DNA from: CAZHFW01 sp964531675
GTDB taxonomy: Bacteria > Planctomycetota > Phycisphaerae > Phycisphaerales > UBA1924
Assembly: GCA_964531675.1 (NCBI GenBank)
Contig: CAZHFW010000014.1
Coordinates: 24,821-88,820 of the forward strand
Length of the DNA: 64,000 bases
Direction of reading: 5' to 3'
Shown: in pieces, positions 46,001 through 54,861 of the stretch
Numbering within the stretch: the stretch's first letter is position 1
How the letters are laid out: the number at the start of each line of letters is the position of its first letter
Translations under genes and position numbers: made by a program
Notes under the pieces: model-generated
Told to the model about the DNA's origin: nothing
The model's database searches: none
Seen by the model: only the letters and a program-made list of their open reading frames with translations

Positions 46001-46213
46001 GGTCCTCTCTCTTCCGGCCCTGAGCGCGGGCCGGCGCTGATGTGGAACTCCCAGCCCGCGCACGCCTGAGCGCACGGGCGTTCTCCATCACCAGCATGCC
46101 CCGGGGCTTGAGGGATGCCAAGATCCGAGCGTCAAGCAGGCGGTTTCGGGACGCAAAAGCCCGCACAGACCGACACTCTGAGCGGTTCTCGGACCCTCTG
46201 CAAGGCCTCGCGC

Positions 46214-47317
46214 TCAGACCTTGGGGAATGGGAGGCGGTCGCTCGACGCGATCCAGGAGTACGCCTGCAGCACCGACGCGATGTGGGCGCTGGCCAGGCG
46301 GTGCTCGCGGATGTACGCGCGGGCGCTGTGGGTCAGTGCGGCGGCGATCTGCGGATTGTCGAGCATCGCGCCCACCGCCTGCTCCCAGGATTCAACGCTG
46401 CTGTTGTTCACGAGCCTGGCGGTGCGTCCTTCGATCAGCGCGGACACGCCCGGGTCATCGCGCGCGATGACGATCATGGCGCTGGCCATCGCGTCGAGCA
46501 GGATCGAACGCTGCTCGCCTCCCGCTTCGGGAATGATCAGGATGTCCCCTTGAAGCAGCAGGTCCCGGCGGGCTTCCAGATCCTCGATGAGCGACAGGTG
46601 ATCGCCGAGCTTGAGCTTCTGGGCCAGCAGGAACGCGCCGGAGCGATGGGCGGCCCGCGCGTCCATGAACACCATGAGGTCGGGGTGCCGCTTCAGGAGC
46701 CTGAGGACGCCCTCGAGGGCCGCGCAGAATGGGCGTGACTCACGCCCGGTGCCCACGAGCATGACGGAGACCGCGCGATTGGGCGGCAGGATCGCTCGAG
46801 GATCATCCGAAACGTGCACACCCCAGGGCGTCGTGCGCACGGTCCCCGAGAGCTTCTGGGCCCGCAAGGCCCGCTCGATGGTGACGTCGGGCGCCATGAA
46901 CACCGGGCCGATGGGGTCTTCCTGTTCGACGCCCGCAGCACGCCCGACCAGGCCCGCGCGCCAGACTTCCAGCGCGACGACCGCCTCGAGTTGCCTGCCG
47001 ATCTCCAGGCCAAGCTCCCAGACCGAACCACCAAAGACGTGGACGATGTCGATGGGATGCTCTGCTTCCTCTTCGCCAAGCAGCTCGCGGAGTTTGCGCA
47101 CGAGGTGGCGGGCGCGGACGCGGCGGGTGACGGCCCAGCCATGGGCTTCGTAGGTCACCGAGCGCGTGAAGAGCTCGGCGCCCTCAACGACGTGGAGTGT
47201 TTCCGGGACCGCGTGGATGCTGCCGATGCCTTCATCGGCGAGCCCGACCTCCAGGCGCGTGAGCAGCGGCTTTTCCCGGCTGGCGAACATTTCGTCGGCG
47301 AGCACCAGGACGCGCAT
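46214..47317 (-). CDS. Glycosyltransferase family 4-like protein
   Basis: The 367-residue protein has the GT-B layout: an N-terminal domain (MRVLVLADEMF, then DIVHVFGGSVWELGLEIG) and a C-terminal nucleotide-sugar domain (VSVMLVGTGRESRPF, LLLQGDILIIPEAGGEQRSILLDAMASAMIVIARDDPG). The usual EGFGxxxLEAMA motif is replaced by GEQRSILLDAMASA, which keeps the Glu and the AMA element. It would transfer a sugar in the cytoplasm to a lipid or protein acceptor. It is the last gene of the peptide-transporter operon, 33 bp after the OppD gene, an odd neighbour. Confidence 0.8.
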   Translation of the reverse strand: MRVLVLADEMFASREKPLLTRLEVGLADEGIGSIHAVPETLHVVEGAELFTRSVTYEAHGWAVTRRVRARHLVRKLRELLGEEEAEHPIDIVHVFGGSVWELGLEIGRQLEAVVALEVWRAGLVGRAAGVEQEDPIGPVFMAPDVTIERALRAQKLSGTVRTTPWGVHVSDDPRAILPPNRAVSVMLVGTGRESRPFCAALEGVLRLLKRHPDLMVFMDARAAHRSGAFLLAQKLKLGDHLSLIEDLEARRDLLLQGDILIIPEAGGEQRSILLDAMASAMIVIARDDPGVSALIEGRTARLVNNSSVESWEQAVGAMLDNPQIAAALTHSARAYIREHRLASAHIASVLQAYSWIASSDRLPFPKV

Positions 47318-47350
47318 GGCTCATCCTCCCGCGGGATCGTTGCTCGGGGT

Positions 47351-48475
47351 TCAGGAGCGGTCCAGCGTGAACGCCAGATCTGGGGTGCGAGAGAGCTGAT
47401 CGACGACGCCTTTGGTGCGCCAGAGGCCGACCCAGTGGTCTTTCTCGATTTCCTGGAGCGTGTAGTCGCCCGCGGGGCCGTCGGCGCGGGCCAGATCGGC
47501 GGGGGCTTCGTGCCAGGGCCACCAGGGGCGCACGCCCTTCTCAGCGCCCGGGAGGGACTGGAACTCCTTGGGATTCTCCACGATCTCGCGGATGGTCACC
47601 AGGCGGTCGCGCTTCACGCCGAGCTTGGGGATCGAGGCCAGCAGGCCGCGCGTGTACGGATGCAGGGGCTTCTCGAAGAGCGTCGTCACAGTGGCGTACT
47701 CGACGACGCGTCCGGCGTACATCACGCACACGACATCGGCGTTCTCCGCGACCACGCCCAGATCGTGCGTGATGAGCATGATCGCCATGTCGCGCGTCTT
47801 CTTCAGATCACGGAGGAGCTCCAGGATCTGGGCCTGGATCGTGACGTCCAAGGCTGTGGTGGGCTCATCGGCGAGCAGGAGCTTGGGCTGGCACGCCAGC
47901 GCCATCGCGATCATGACGCGCTGGCGCATGCCTCCGGAGAACTGGTGCGGGTAGGCCTTGATGCGGTGCTCGACATCCGGGATGCCCACGTCGCGCATCG
48001 CCTGGAGGGCGATCTCGTAGGCCTGCGCGTGGTCGACGTTCTGGTGCAGAAGCACCGCCTCCATGATCTGATCGCCCACGGTGTACACCGGGTTGAGCGA
48101 GGTCATGGGCTCCTGGAAGATCATCGCGATCTCGTTGCCGCGAAGATCACGCATCTGCTTGTCGGTGTACTCCAGGAGATTGGCCTGGCCCTTCTTGGAG
48201 ACGAAATCGATGCGTCCGCGATCGAACCGGCCGGGTGGGCGGGGGATGAGCTGCAGAATGCTCATCGCGGTCACGCTCTTGCCGCAGCCTGACTCCCCCA
48301 CCACCGCGAGGGTCTGGCGCGGGTAGATGACCATGTGGACGCCATCGACCGCCTGGATGCGCGGACCTCCGCGGTTGTCGAAGCTGACCGCCAGATCGCT
48401 GACGCGGATCAGGGGGCCGCTCGAGGTGTTCACCTTGGCAGCGGAAGCGGGGCTTGAAGTGGTCGCGGTCGTCAT
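47351..48475 (-). CDS. OppD/DppD-type peptide ABC transporter ATP-binding protein
   Basis: The 374-residue ATPase has Walker A GESGCGKSVT, Q-loop segment IAMIFQEPMTSLNPV, signature FSGGMRQRV, and Walker B LLLADEPTTALDVT followed by VMYAGRVVEYA. The C-terminal part contains the oligopeptide domain (HPYTRGLLASIPKLG), extended by about 60 residues beyond the usual end with Trp-rich sequence (RPWWPWHEAPADLA). It pairs with an OppF in known systems. None is encoded here, and the solitary OppF at 16033 is the likely partner. Confidence 0.93.
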   Translation of the reverse strand: MTTATTSSPASAAKVNTSSGPLIRVSDLAVSFDNRGGPRIQAVDGVHMVIYPRQTLAVVGESGCGKSVTAMSILQLIPRPPGRFDRGRIDFVSKKGQANLLEYTDKQMRDLRGNEIAMIFQEPMTSLNPVYTVGDQIMEAVLLHQNVDHAQAYEIALQAMRDVGIPDVEHRIKAYPHQFSGGMRQRVMIAMALACQPKLLLADEPTTALDVTIQAQILELLRDLKKTRDMAIMLITHDLGVVAENADVVCVMYAGRVVEYATVTTLFEKPLHPYTRGLLASIPKLGVKRDRLVTIREIVENPKEFQSLPGAEKGVRPWWPWHEAPADLARADGPAGDYTLQEIEKDHWVGLWRTKGVVDQLSRTPDLAFTLDRS

Positions 48476-48514
48476 CGTCGGTCTCTCTGGCCGGAGGCGG
48501 CAATCGTCGATCGG

Positions 48515-50014
48515 TCAGACGCGGGCCTTCTTGAGCTTGGGGTCGATGGCGTCGCGGAGCGCTTCGCCCAGGAGGTTGTACGCGAGCACCGTCAGGAAGA
48601 TGGCAAAGCCCGGGAACACCGCGAGCCACCAGCGGAAGTCGCCCTCGGCGCTCATGGCGTAGGAAAGGATCTTGCCCCAGGAGGCGCTGTCGACCGGACC
48701 GAGGCCCAGATAGCTCAGCGTGGACTCGGCCAGAATCGCCGCTGCGATCGCGAAGGAGGAATCCACGAGCACCGGGGTCACGCCGTTGGGCAGCATGTGG
48801 CGGAACAGGATCGAGCGGAGCGGCAGGCCGACCGCCTTGGCTCCCTGGACGAAATCCTGATTGCGGAGCTTGTAGAACTCGGCGCGGGTGAAGCGCGCGG
48901 AGCTTGGCCACGTGAAACACCCGATGATCGCCATCGTCACATACGTCGTGCGGAACTCGGGGGAGAGCACGCCCGATGCGATGATGAGCAGGAAGAGCAC
49001 CGGCACGGACATGAAGATCTCGATGATCCGCTGCACGAACAGATCTGGCCATCCGCCGAAGTAGCCCGCCAGCGCGCCCAGCGTGATCCCGATCGTGACC
49101 GCGATCCCCGTGGAGACCAGCCCGATCGAGAGCGATAGGCGGCAGGCGTGCATGAGCTGCGTCAGGACGTCCTGCCCCAGTGCGTCGGTGCCGAGGTAGA
49201 ACCGGCGGCCATACGGCGCCGACGCGGGATCGAGCTCGAGGCTCTTGCCCAGCACGGTTCCCGGCGCGAGGCGGTCAAGCTCGGAGTAGCGCTGCCCGGG
49301 CGAGAACGGGATGAGCGTGTAGGTCGCCTTGGCCTGCCCATCGAGCTCGGCCTTCTGGTATGGGAAAGTCGCGATGGGCGACGACCACCAGAAGCCGCTG
49401 GCGAGCGTGGTGATGAGCACCGCAATCGCGACCGCGACACGCTGACGCGTGCGCGAGGCCATGATCGGGATCAAGGCGAAGGGAATCGCCATGCAGAGCG
49501 ATGCGGCTGCGCTCGCGGCGTAGCGGAACCAGCCCTGCGGACGCACGGACTTGATGGCGGCGGGCGCGTCGCCTCCCTCGAGCCATGGCTTCAGGAACGA
49601 AATCACCAGCACCGCAAGGCCCGAGGCGACCATGACGAGCAGGAATCCGCCGAGCCTCTGACCGACGTTCTTGCCCCGTCCGAAGAACACGTACGGCACA
49701 CCGACCAGCCCGGCGAGCGCCAGGATCACATCGCTCGCGTCGAGATTCTCGATGAGCGGGTACGTGGTGCGGACGATCGCGCCGGACTTGTCGAGCTCGT
49801 GCACGACGATCGGGTGCCCGCTGGCGATGAAGGGCGCAAACGCCGCGAAGAACCCGAGGATCGCAAGCCAGAAAAGCCCGGCGACCGCGCCGGGGCGCTT
49901 GAGCACCTGGGACCAGGCGTCGGCCCAGAAGCCCTGGGCGGGCTGAACACCGAGCCCCTGCGCCAACTGGACGCCGGAGACGCTGGTGAGGCCTTGTGGG
50001 GAAGGGTTGCTCAT
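48515..50014 (-). CDS. OppC-type peptide ABC transporter permease, expanded
   Basis: The 499-residue permease is about 200 residues longer than standard OppC. The extra length lies in the first ~290 residues, with several added hydrophobic segments (about 38-60, 96-112, 122-140, 168-186 and 194-212) before the usual gate region RRFYLGTDALGQDVLTQ. The core has the BPD-type loop (RNQDFVQGAKAVGLPLRSILFRHMLPN) and closing helices. It belongs to the planctomycete-style expanded family. Two OppC-type permeases (this and 53488) accompany a single OppB, which is unusual. It starts 13 bp after the OppB stop. Confidence 0.9.
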   Translation of the reverse strand: MSNPSPQGLTSVSGVQLAQGLGVQPAQGFWADAWSQVLKRPGAVAGLFWLAILGFFAAFAPFIASGHPIVVHELDKSGAIVRTTYPLIENLDASDVILALAGLVGVPYVFFGRGKNVGQRLGGFLLVMVASGLAVLVISFLKPWLEGGDAPAAIKSVRPQGWFRYAASAAASLCMAIPFALIPIMASRTRQRVAVAIAVLITTLASGFWWSSPIATFPYQKAELDGQAKATYTLIPFSPGQRYSELDRLAPGTVLGKSLELDPASAPYGRRFYLGTDALGQDVLTQLMHACRLSLSIGLVSTGIAVTIGITLGALAGYFGGWPDLFVQRIIEIFMSVPVLFLLIIASGVLSPEFRTTYVTMAIIGCFTWPSSARFTRAEFYKLRNQDFVQGAKAVGLPLRSILFRHMLPNGVTPVLVDSSFAIAAAILAESTLSYLGLGPVDSASWGKILSYAMSAEGDFRWWLAVFPGFAIFLTVLAYNLLGEALRDAIDPKLKKARV

Positions 50015-50027
50015 GGGAGGGGCCGGC

Positions 50028-51545
50028 TCACTCGTAGCTCACGCGCGGATCGGCGACCGCGTAGAGGATGTCGGCCAGCAGCAAGGCCAGCATGTTGACG
50101 ACCGCGATCATCGTGGTGTTGGCCAGGATGAGCTCGCGGTCACGAAGATTGATCGCTTCGATCACCAGGCTTCCCATGCCCGGGATGCTGAAGATGCGCT
50201 CGATGACGACCGAGCCCGCGAGCATCGCGGGGAAGATCGAGACGAACATGGTGATGAGCGGCAGGAGGGAGTTGCGGAAGACGTGACGGAAGAGGATGTC
50301 GCCCGACGCGACGCCCTTGGCCTTGGCGGTGCGCACGAAGTCGGAGTTGAAGTTGTCGAGCATCGCGGCGCGGGTCTGTTTGCTGATGACCGCAAAGCCG
50401 CCATAGACCAGGCACGCGACGGGAAGGGCCAGGTGCCAGAGCCCGTCGAGGAGATAGCCGCGCTGGAACTGGCCGTTGTCCCAGGACGGGAGATACGTCA
50501 TGACCTCCGCGTCGGTGTCGTGGAGCTTTCCGACGGGGAACCAGTGGAAATAGTCCTTGCTGGCCAGGAATCCGATCATCAGGATGCCCGCGAGCACGAT
50601 GGGCACCGACCACAGCGCCACCGAGAGCGCGCCGAGCGAGGCATCGAGCCAGGAACCTCGACGGGTCGCGGCGGTGATGCCGAGGGAAATTCCGAGCATG
50701 TAGATGATCGGGGTCGCGATCGCGTTGAGCGTGAGCGTGACCGGGAGCGCGGTCCCGATGAGTTCAATGACCGGACGCCCGCGGCTGAATGAGACGCCCA
50801 GGTCGGGAGCGGCCAGGCTGATGAGATCCGTGCCGATGCCCGCCTGGCGATAGGGCCCGGCCTTGAAGGCGCCGACCAGCTCGGCGCGGGACTGCTGTGC
50901 CTGACGATGGGCCTCGACCGCGGCGATGCCGTGCTTCTCGACCTTGGCCCACTCCTTCACGGACTTGTCGGGCGTGAGACCTTCGAGCACCTCGGGCTTG
51001 AGCTTCTTGTCCTTGGTGATCGCGGCGGTCTTGCCGATCGCGGTCGCGTATTCCTTGAGGGCTTCGCGGAGCAGCGCGTCTTCGGCGACCCAGGCGGCGC
51101 GGGCTTCGGCGTAGGCGCGATCGGCCGCACGGAAGCGCCGGATCTTCTCGTCCGCGTCGGCTCCGGAGTCCGCGGACACCGGAGGAGGCTCCTGGCCAAG
51201 CTCCGAGGCGAACCACTTCCAGAGCGTGGGGTCTTTCAGGGGCTTGGGGGGGCGCACGGTCTCGCCATTGGGCGCGATCTGATCGCGCTGCCCGACCTTG
51301 ATGGGGCTGATGCGTCCGAGCCAGCGGATGTACTGCACGACGACGGGATCGTTGAGACCGTAACGGTCTTCGAGATAGGCCTGCTGGACCGCGACGCCGG
51401 ACTGGGACTGCATGTTGCCACCCTGGACCTTGAGGGCGGCGCCGATGCCGCCGGGCGACATCGCGATCATCATGAAGATGAGAAAGGTGATCCCGATGAG
51501 GGTCGGGAACATGAGGCAGAGGCGTCTGAGGACGTAGTTGAGCAT
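50028..51545 (-). CDS. OppB-type peptide ABC transporter permease, expanded
   Basis: The 505-residue permease begins with the standard OppB N-terminus (MLNYVLRRLCLMFPTLIGITF, given as MLNYVLRRL and PTLIGITFLIFM). It then has an insert of about 150 residues (about 85-235) rich in Ala/Glu/Lys helices (DEKIRRFRAADRAYAEARAA) facing the periplasm if topology is normal. The rest of the fold follows, with the EAA-type loop SDFVRTAKAKGVASGDILFRH and the last helices ending LADILYAVADPRVSYE. The insert could contact the substrate-binding protein. It starts 22 bp after the binding-protein gene. Confidence 0.92.
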   Translation of the reverse strand: MLNYVLRRLCLMFPTLIGITFLIFMMIAMSPGGIGAALKVQGGNMQSQSGVAVQQAYLEDRYGLNDPVVVQYIRWLGRISPIKVGQRDQIAPNGETVRPPKPLKDPTLWKWFASELGQEPPPVSADSGADADEKIRRFRAADRAYAEARAAWVAEDALLREALKEYATAIGKTAAITKDKKLKPEVLEGLTPDKSVKEWAKVEKHGIAAVEAHRQAQQSRAELVGAFKAGPYRQAGIGTDLISLAAPDLGVSFSRGRPVIELIGTALPVTLTLNAIATPIIYMLGISLGITAATRRGSWLDASLGALSVALWSVPIVLAGILMIGFLASKDYFHWFPVGKLHDTDAEVMTYLPSWDNGQFQRGYLLDGLWHLALPVACLVYGGFAVISKQTRAAMLDNFNSDFVRTAKAKGVASGDILFRHVFRNSLLPLITMFVSIFPAMLAGSVVIERIFSIPGMGSLVIEAINLRDRELILANTTMIAVVNMLALLLADILYAVADPRVSYE

Positions 51546-51567
51546 GGGCGTCTGGTGGCGCGAGGGT

Positions 51568-53475
51568 TCAGTTGACGCCGCTGGCGGGCAACGCGGCGCC
51601 GCCTCGGAAGAACTCGGGCATTTCCAGGCCCTTGGGGTAAGTGTTCACGTTTCCGATGTCAGGCTTCACGAACCTGGGGTAGGCCTGGATGCGCACCCAC
51701 GTGTAGGGCTGCTCTTCGTGCATCACGCGCTCGAACTCGTGCCAGGCCTTCATGCGCTTGTCGAAATCGAGTTCGCGACGGCCCATCTCGATGTACTTGT
51801 CGGCCTCGGGGCTGTTCCACTGCGCGAAGTTGTCGCCCTCGTTCTTGATGGAGTCGGAGTGGTAGATCTGCTTGGGGTCGCTCTCGGGAGCATTGGCGCC
51901 CCAGGCGAGGGTGGTCGCGTCGAAGTCGCGGCGCTTGCGGATGTCTTCGCCCACCGACCAATCGATGGAGCGCAGATTGCACCGGATGCCCGCGGCGGCG
52001 CAGGAGTCCTTCACGAACGTCGCGATGCGCTCGGCGATCTCGCCTCCGCCGGTGTAGGTGAACTCGAAGGCGAACTCACGGCCATCCTTGTCCTCGAGCA
52101 CGCCGTTCCCGTCGCGATCCTCCCAGCCCGCTTCCTTCAGGAGCTCCCTGGCCTTGGCCAGGTCGTAGGGCCAGGGCTTGATGTCCGGGTTGGACGCGGG
52201 GGTGTTGGGGTTGAAGCTCCCCTTGGAGATCTGTCCCATGCCCTTCCAGATGTCGCGGATCATCTTCTCGCGGTCGATGAGATGCGTCATCGCGAGCCTG
52301 ACGCGCTTGTCGTGGAAGGGAGTGAGCTTGCCGTTGCGCTCGCCGCAGTTCCAGGCGATGAACGAGTTGCCGCAGCGCATGTTGGTCCAGTTGAGGCACT
52401 GATTGGACTTGACGAAGTCCGGGTCCTCGGTGAGCTTCTTGAACTGGGGCACGGAGGGCGTGATCATGTCCGCCTCGCCGTTCTTGTACGCGGTCAGCCT
52501 GGGGAGCTCGTCGTTGATGCAGCGGATGCGGATGCGGTCCAGCGCCGGACGCGGGCCCCAGTACCGGTCGTTGCGGACCAGCACGATGTCCGACGGCGGC
52601 GACCATTGGTCGTTCTTGTTCGACGAGAGCATCTTGTACGGGCCCGAACCGACCAGGAGCCCGGTGCCCTTGTTGATCTCCGCGGGCGTCATCGTCGAGT
52701 AGTACGACTTCTGGAGCACGAACAGCGTCAGCGCGTTGTCCGCGTTCAGGAACAGAGGCTCGGCGAACGTGAACTCCACGACGCGATCGGAAAGGGCTTC
52801 GACCTTCTTGATCGAGTCGCGCAAGGTCGAACGGTCACGCTCGGCGTCGATCTGAGGATTCATGATGTAGTCGTGGAAGGTCCAGCGCAGGTCCTCCGCG
52901 GTCACGGGCGAACCATCGGCGAAGACCGCCTCCTTGCGGATCAGGGCTCGGAGCCACAGTCCGTTCGGATCGACCTGCCAGGCCTCGGCGAGCTGGCCCT
53001 TGAGCTTGAGCGTCACCGGGTCGTAGATCGCCAGCGACTGGCAGACCATGTCGATGATGCGACGGCCGTAGACGTCGGTCGCGACGAAGGGCGTGACCTT
53101 CTGGAGCTGCGCCTCGTAGATCTCGGTCATCTCGCCGCCTTCGCGGAAGCCGGTCTTGGAGCCCGGATCGGTCGCGAACGCGAACTTGGGTTGCCAGAGA
53201 ACCGGCGCGCCCGGGCGGGCCCAGGACTCATCGCGTGCGCCCCCGGCAGCAGCGCTGCCGCCGGACTTGCCCTCTGCGGGAGCGGCGATGACGCCCTCGG
53301 CCAGCTTGCGCTCGATCTTCCCGAGCTGCTGGGACATGTCGTCGAGCTTCTGGGCGCTCTGCTGGTTCTGCTTCCATTGACGGTCGGACTGCACCATCGC
53401 CATGACCTGGATCACCGCGATCGCGAGCAGGATGACGACAACGACGAAGTCCTTGATGCCGAAACGGTTGTTCAT
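51568..53475 (-). CDS. Membrane-anchored peptide-binding protein (SBP family 5)
   Basis: The 635-residue binding protein has an N-terminal helix (FVVVVILLAIAVIQVMAMV, about 10-28) without a cleavage or lipobox site, then a coiled coil (about 33-60, QNQQSAQKLDDMSQQLGKIE), a Gly/Ala linker, and the two-lobed family 5 domain from about residue 90. Family marks include YEAQLQKVTPFVATDVYGR, LAEAWQVDPNGLWLRALIR and KRVRLAMTHLIDREKMIRDI. It therefore stays attached to the membrane instead of being free or lipid-anchored. It captures peptides for the adjacent permeases. Confidence 0.92.
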   Translation of the reverse strand: MNNRFGIKDFVVVVILLAIAVIQVMAMVQSDRQWKQNQQSAQKLDDMSQQLGKIERKLAEGVIAAPAEGKSGGSAAAGGARDESWARPGAPVLWQPKFAFATDPGSKTGFREGGEMTEIYEAQLQKVTPFVATDVYGRRIIDMVCQSLAIYDPVTLKLKGQLAEAWQVDPNGLWLRALIRKEAVFADGSPVTAEDLRWTFHDYIMNPQIDAERDRSTLRDSIKKVEALSDRVVEFTFAEPLFLNADNALTLFVLQKSYYSTMTPAEINKGTGLLVGSGPYKMLSSNKNDQWSPPSDIVLVRNDRYWGPRPALDRIRIRCINDELPRLTAYKNGEADMITPSVPQFKKLTEDPDFVKSNQCLNWTNMRCGNSFIAWNCGERNGKLTPFHDKRVRLAMTHLIDREKMIRDIWKGMGQISKGSFNPNTPASNPDIKPWPYDLAKARELLKEAGWEDRDGNGVLEDKDGREFAFEFTYTGGGEIAERIATFVKDSCAAAGIRCNLRSIDWSVGEDIRKRRDFDATTLAWGANAPESDPKQIYHSDSIKNEGDNFAQWNSPEADKYIEMGRRELDFDKRMKAWHEFERVMHEEQPYTWVRIQAYPRFVKPDIGNVNTYPKGLEMPEFFRGGAALPASGVN

Positions 53476-53487
53476 GATCGATCGCCT

Positions 53488-54786
53488 TTACCGGCGGGAG
53501 CGCTTGGGGTCGAATGCCTCGCGCAAGCCCTCGCCGACGAAGTTCAGAGCCAGGAGCGTTGTGCCCAGGAGCAGGCACGGGAACAGGAGCAGCCACCAGT
53601 TGGATTCGTAGGGGTTGAGTTCCGAAAGTCCGTCCGCAGCCAGGTTTCCCCAGCTTGGCAACGGGGGTTTGACGCCGATGCCCAGGAAGCTCAGGAACGA
53701 TTCCTGAAGGATCGCCTGGGGCACAGTCAGGGTTGTGTAGACGATAATCGGGCCCATCAGGTTCGGGAGCAGATGCCGCAGAAAGATCCCGCCGGGACCG
53801 ACGCCGATCGCCCGGGCGGCCTCAACGAAGGGGAGCTTCTTCAGACTGAGCACCTGACCACGGATGACGCGGGCCATGGTGAGCCAGCTCACGCCGCCGA
53901 TCGCGCACAAAAGGACCACGACGTCAAAGAGGCGTCGCTTGCCCTCGGAGATCTCCCGGGGCGGCACCGCTTTCACGCCCTCATCGTCCAGTTTGCCTGC
54001 GAACACGGGGTCCTCGGCCACGAGCCTCTCGCCTGCCGCACGGTCGGTCCCGATGCCGCGCCTGGTGGCCTCGGCGACCGCCTGGTTGACCTCCCAACGC
54101 TGACGCTCTTTGTGGCGTCCCACGTACTCGTCCATCGCGGCATCGCTGGCGACCGCGAGGAGCACGACCAGGAGGATGTAGGGGAGGCCATAGAGGATGT
54201 CGACGATGCGCATCATCACGCCGTCGACCCGCCCGCCGGAGTAACCCGCGATGGTGCCGTAGAGCGTTCCGATGATCACCGAGATCAGCGCCGCGGCGAT
54301 CCCGATCCCGATCGAGATCCCGCCGCCGGTGAGGCAGCGATACAGCAGGCTCCGTCCCAGCACATCGGAACCCAGGAAGTAGCGGACCGGGTGCTCTCTG
54401 GTGACCCAGTGCTCGCGGAGCTTGAGAGCCGCGGGCGAGTCGGTCTGCGTGACGAGGGCCGCGGGCGTGATCCCGCCCTCTCGGGCCAGGTCCGCGATGA
54501 CCTTCTCGTCGACCAGCGCGTTGAGCCGCGCCGCGTCGGCCGGTCCGGCGGGCCACCAGGACGGAGGCAGACGGCCAAACTTGGGATCGCCCGCGTTGTA
54601 ACGCGGTGCGCCCGGATCACCCCCGGGACCCACGTCTCTCCCGAGCGTGAAAGGCAGGGACAAGAGACATCCCAGCAGCATCACACCCAGGAAAACCATC
54701 CCGATGATGCCCGCCACGCTGCGGGTCAGAGGATTGTCGCGCTTGATGGGCGGTGCCATCAGCGCGGGAACAGACTGCTCAGCCAT
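53488..54786 (-). CDS. OppC-type peptide ABC transporter permease with internal insert
   Basis: From 54786 the protein has 432 residues; an in-frame upstream extension is unlikely. The N-terminus has one helix (about 20-42, VAGIIGMVFLGVMLLGCLL), then a long extra-cytoplasmic stretch before LGSDVLGRSLLYRCLTGG. A second insert of about 80 charged residues (about 225-300, KERQRWEVNQAVAEATRRG) splits the permease core. The EAA-type loop ARAIGVGPGGIFLRHLLPN and final ESNWWLLLFPCLLLGTTLLALNFVGEGL are standard. It lies 12 bp before the binding-protein gene and 75 bp after the amidohydrolase gene, on the same strand. Confidence 0.9.
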   Translation of the reverse strand: MAEQSVPALMAPPIKRDNPLTRSVAGIIGMVFLGVMLLGCLLSLPFTLGRDVGPGGDPGAPRYNAGDPKFGRLPPSWWPAGPADAARLNALVDEKVIADLAREGGITPAALVTQTDSPAALKLREHWVTREHPVRYFLGSDVLGRSLLYRCLTGGGISIGIGIAAALISVIIGTLYGTIAGYSGGRVDGVMMRIVDILYGLPYILLVVLLAVASDAAMDEYVGRHKERQRWEVNQAVAEATRRGIGTDRAAGERLVAEDPVFAGKLDDEGVKAVPPREISEGKRRLFDVVVLLCAIGGVSWLTMARVIRGQVLSLKKLPFVEAARAIGVGPGGIFLRHLLPNLMGPIIVYTTLTVPQAILQESFLSFLGIGVKPPLPSWGNLAADGLSELNPYESNWWLLLFPCLLLGTTLLALNFVGEGLREAFDPKRSRR

Positions 54787-54861
54787 CGCCAACCACGATA
54801 TCCGAACGGACTGAAAACGTCCGACGACCGACACCTTTCCGATCGCCCGTACAAAGCCCGA

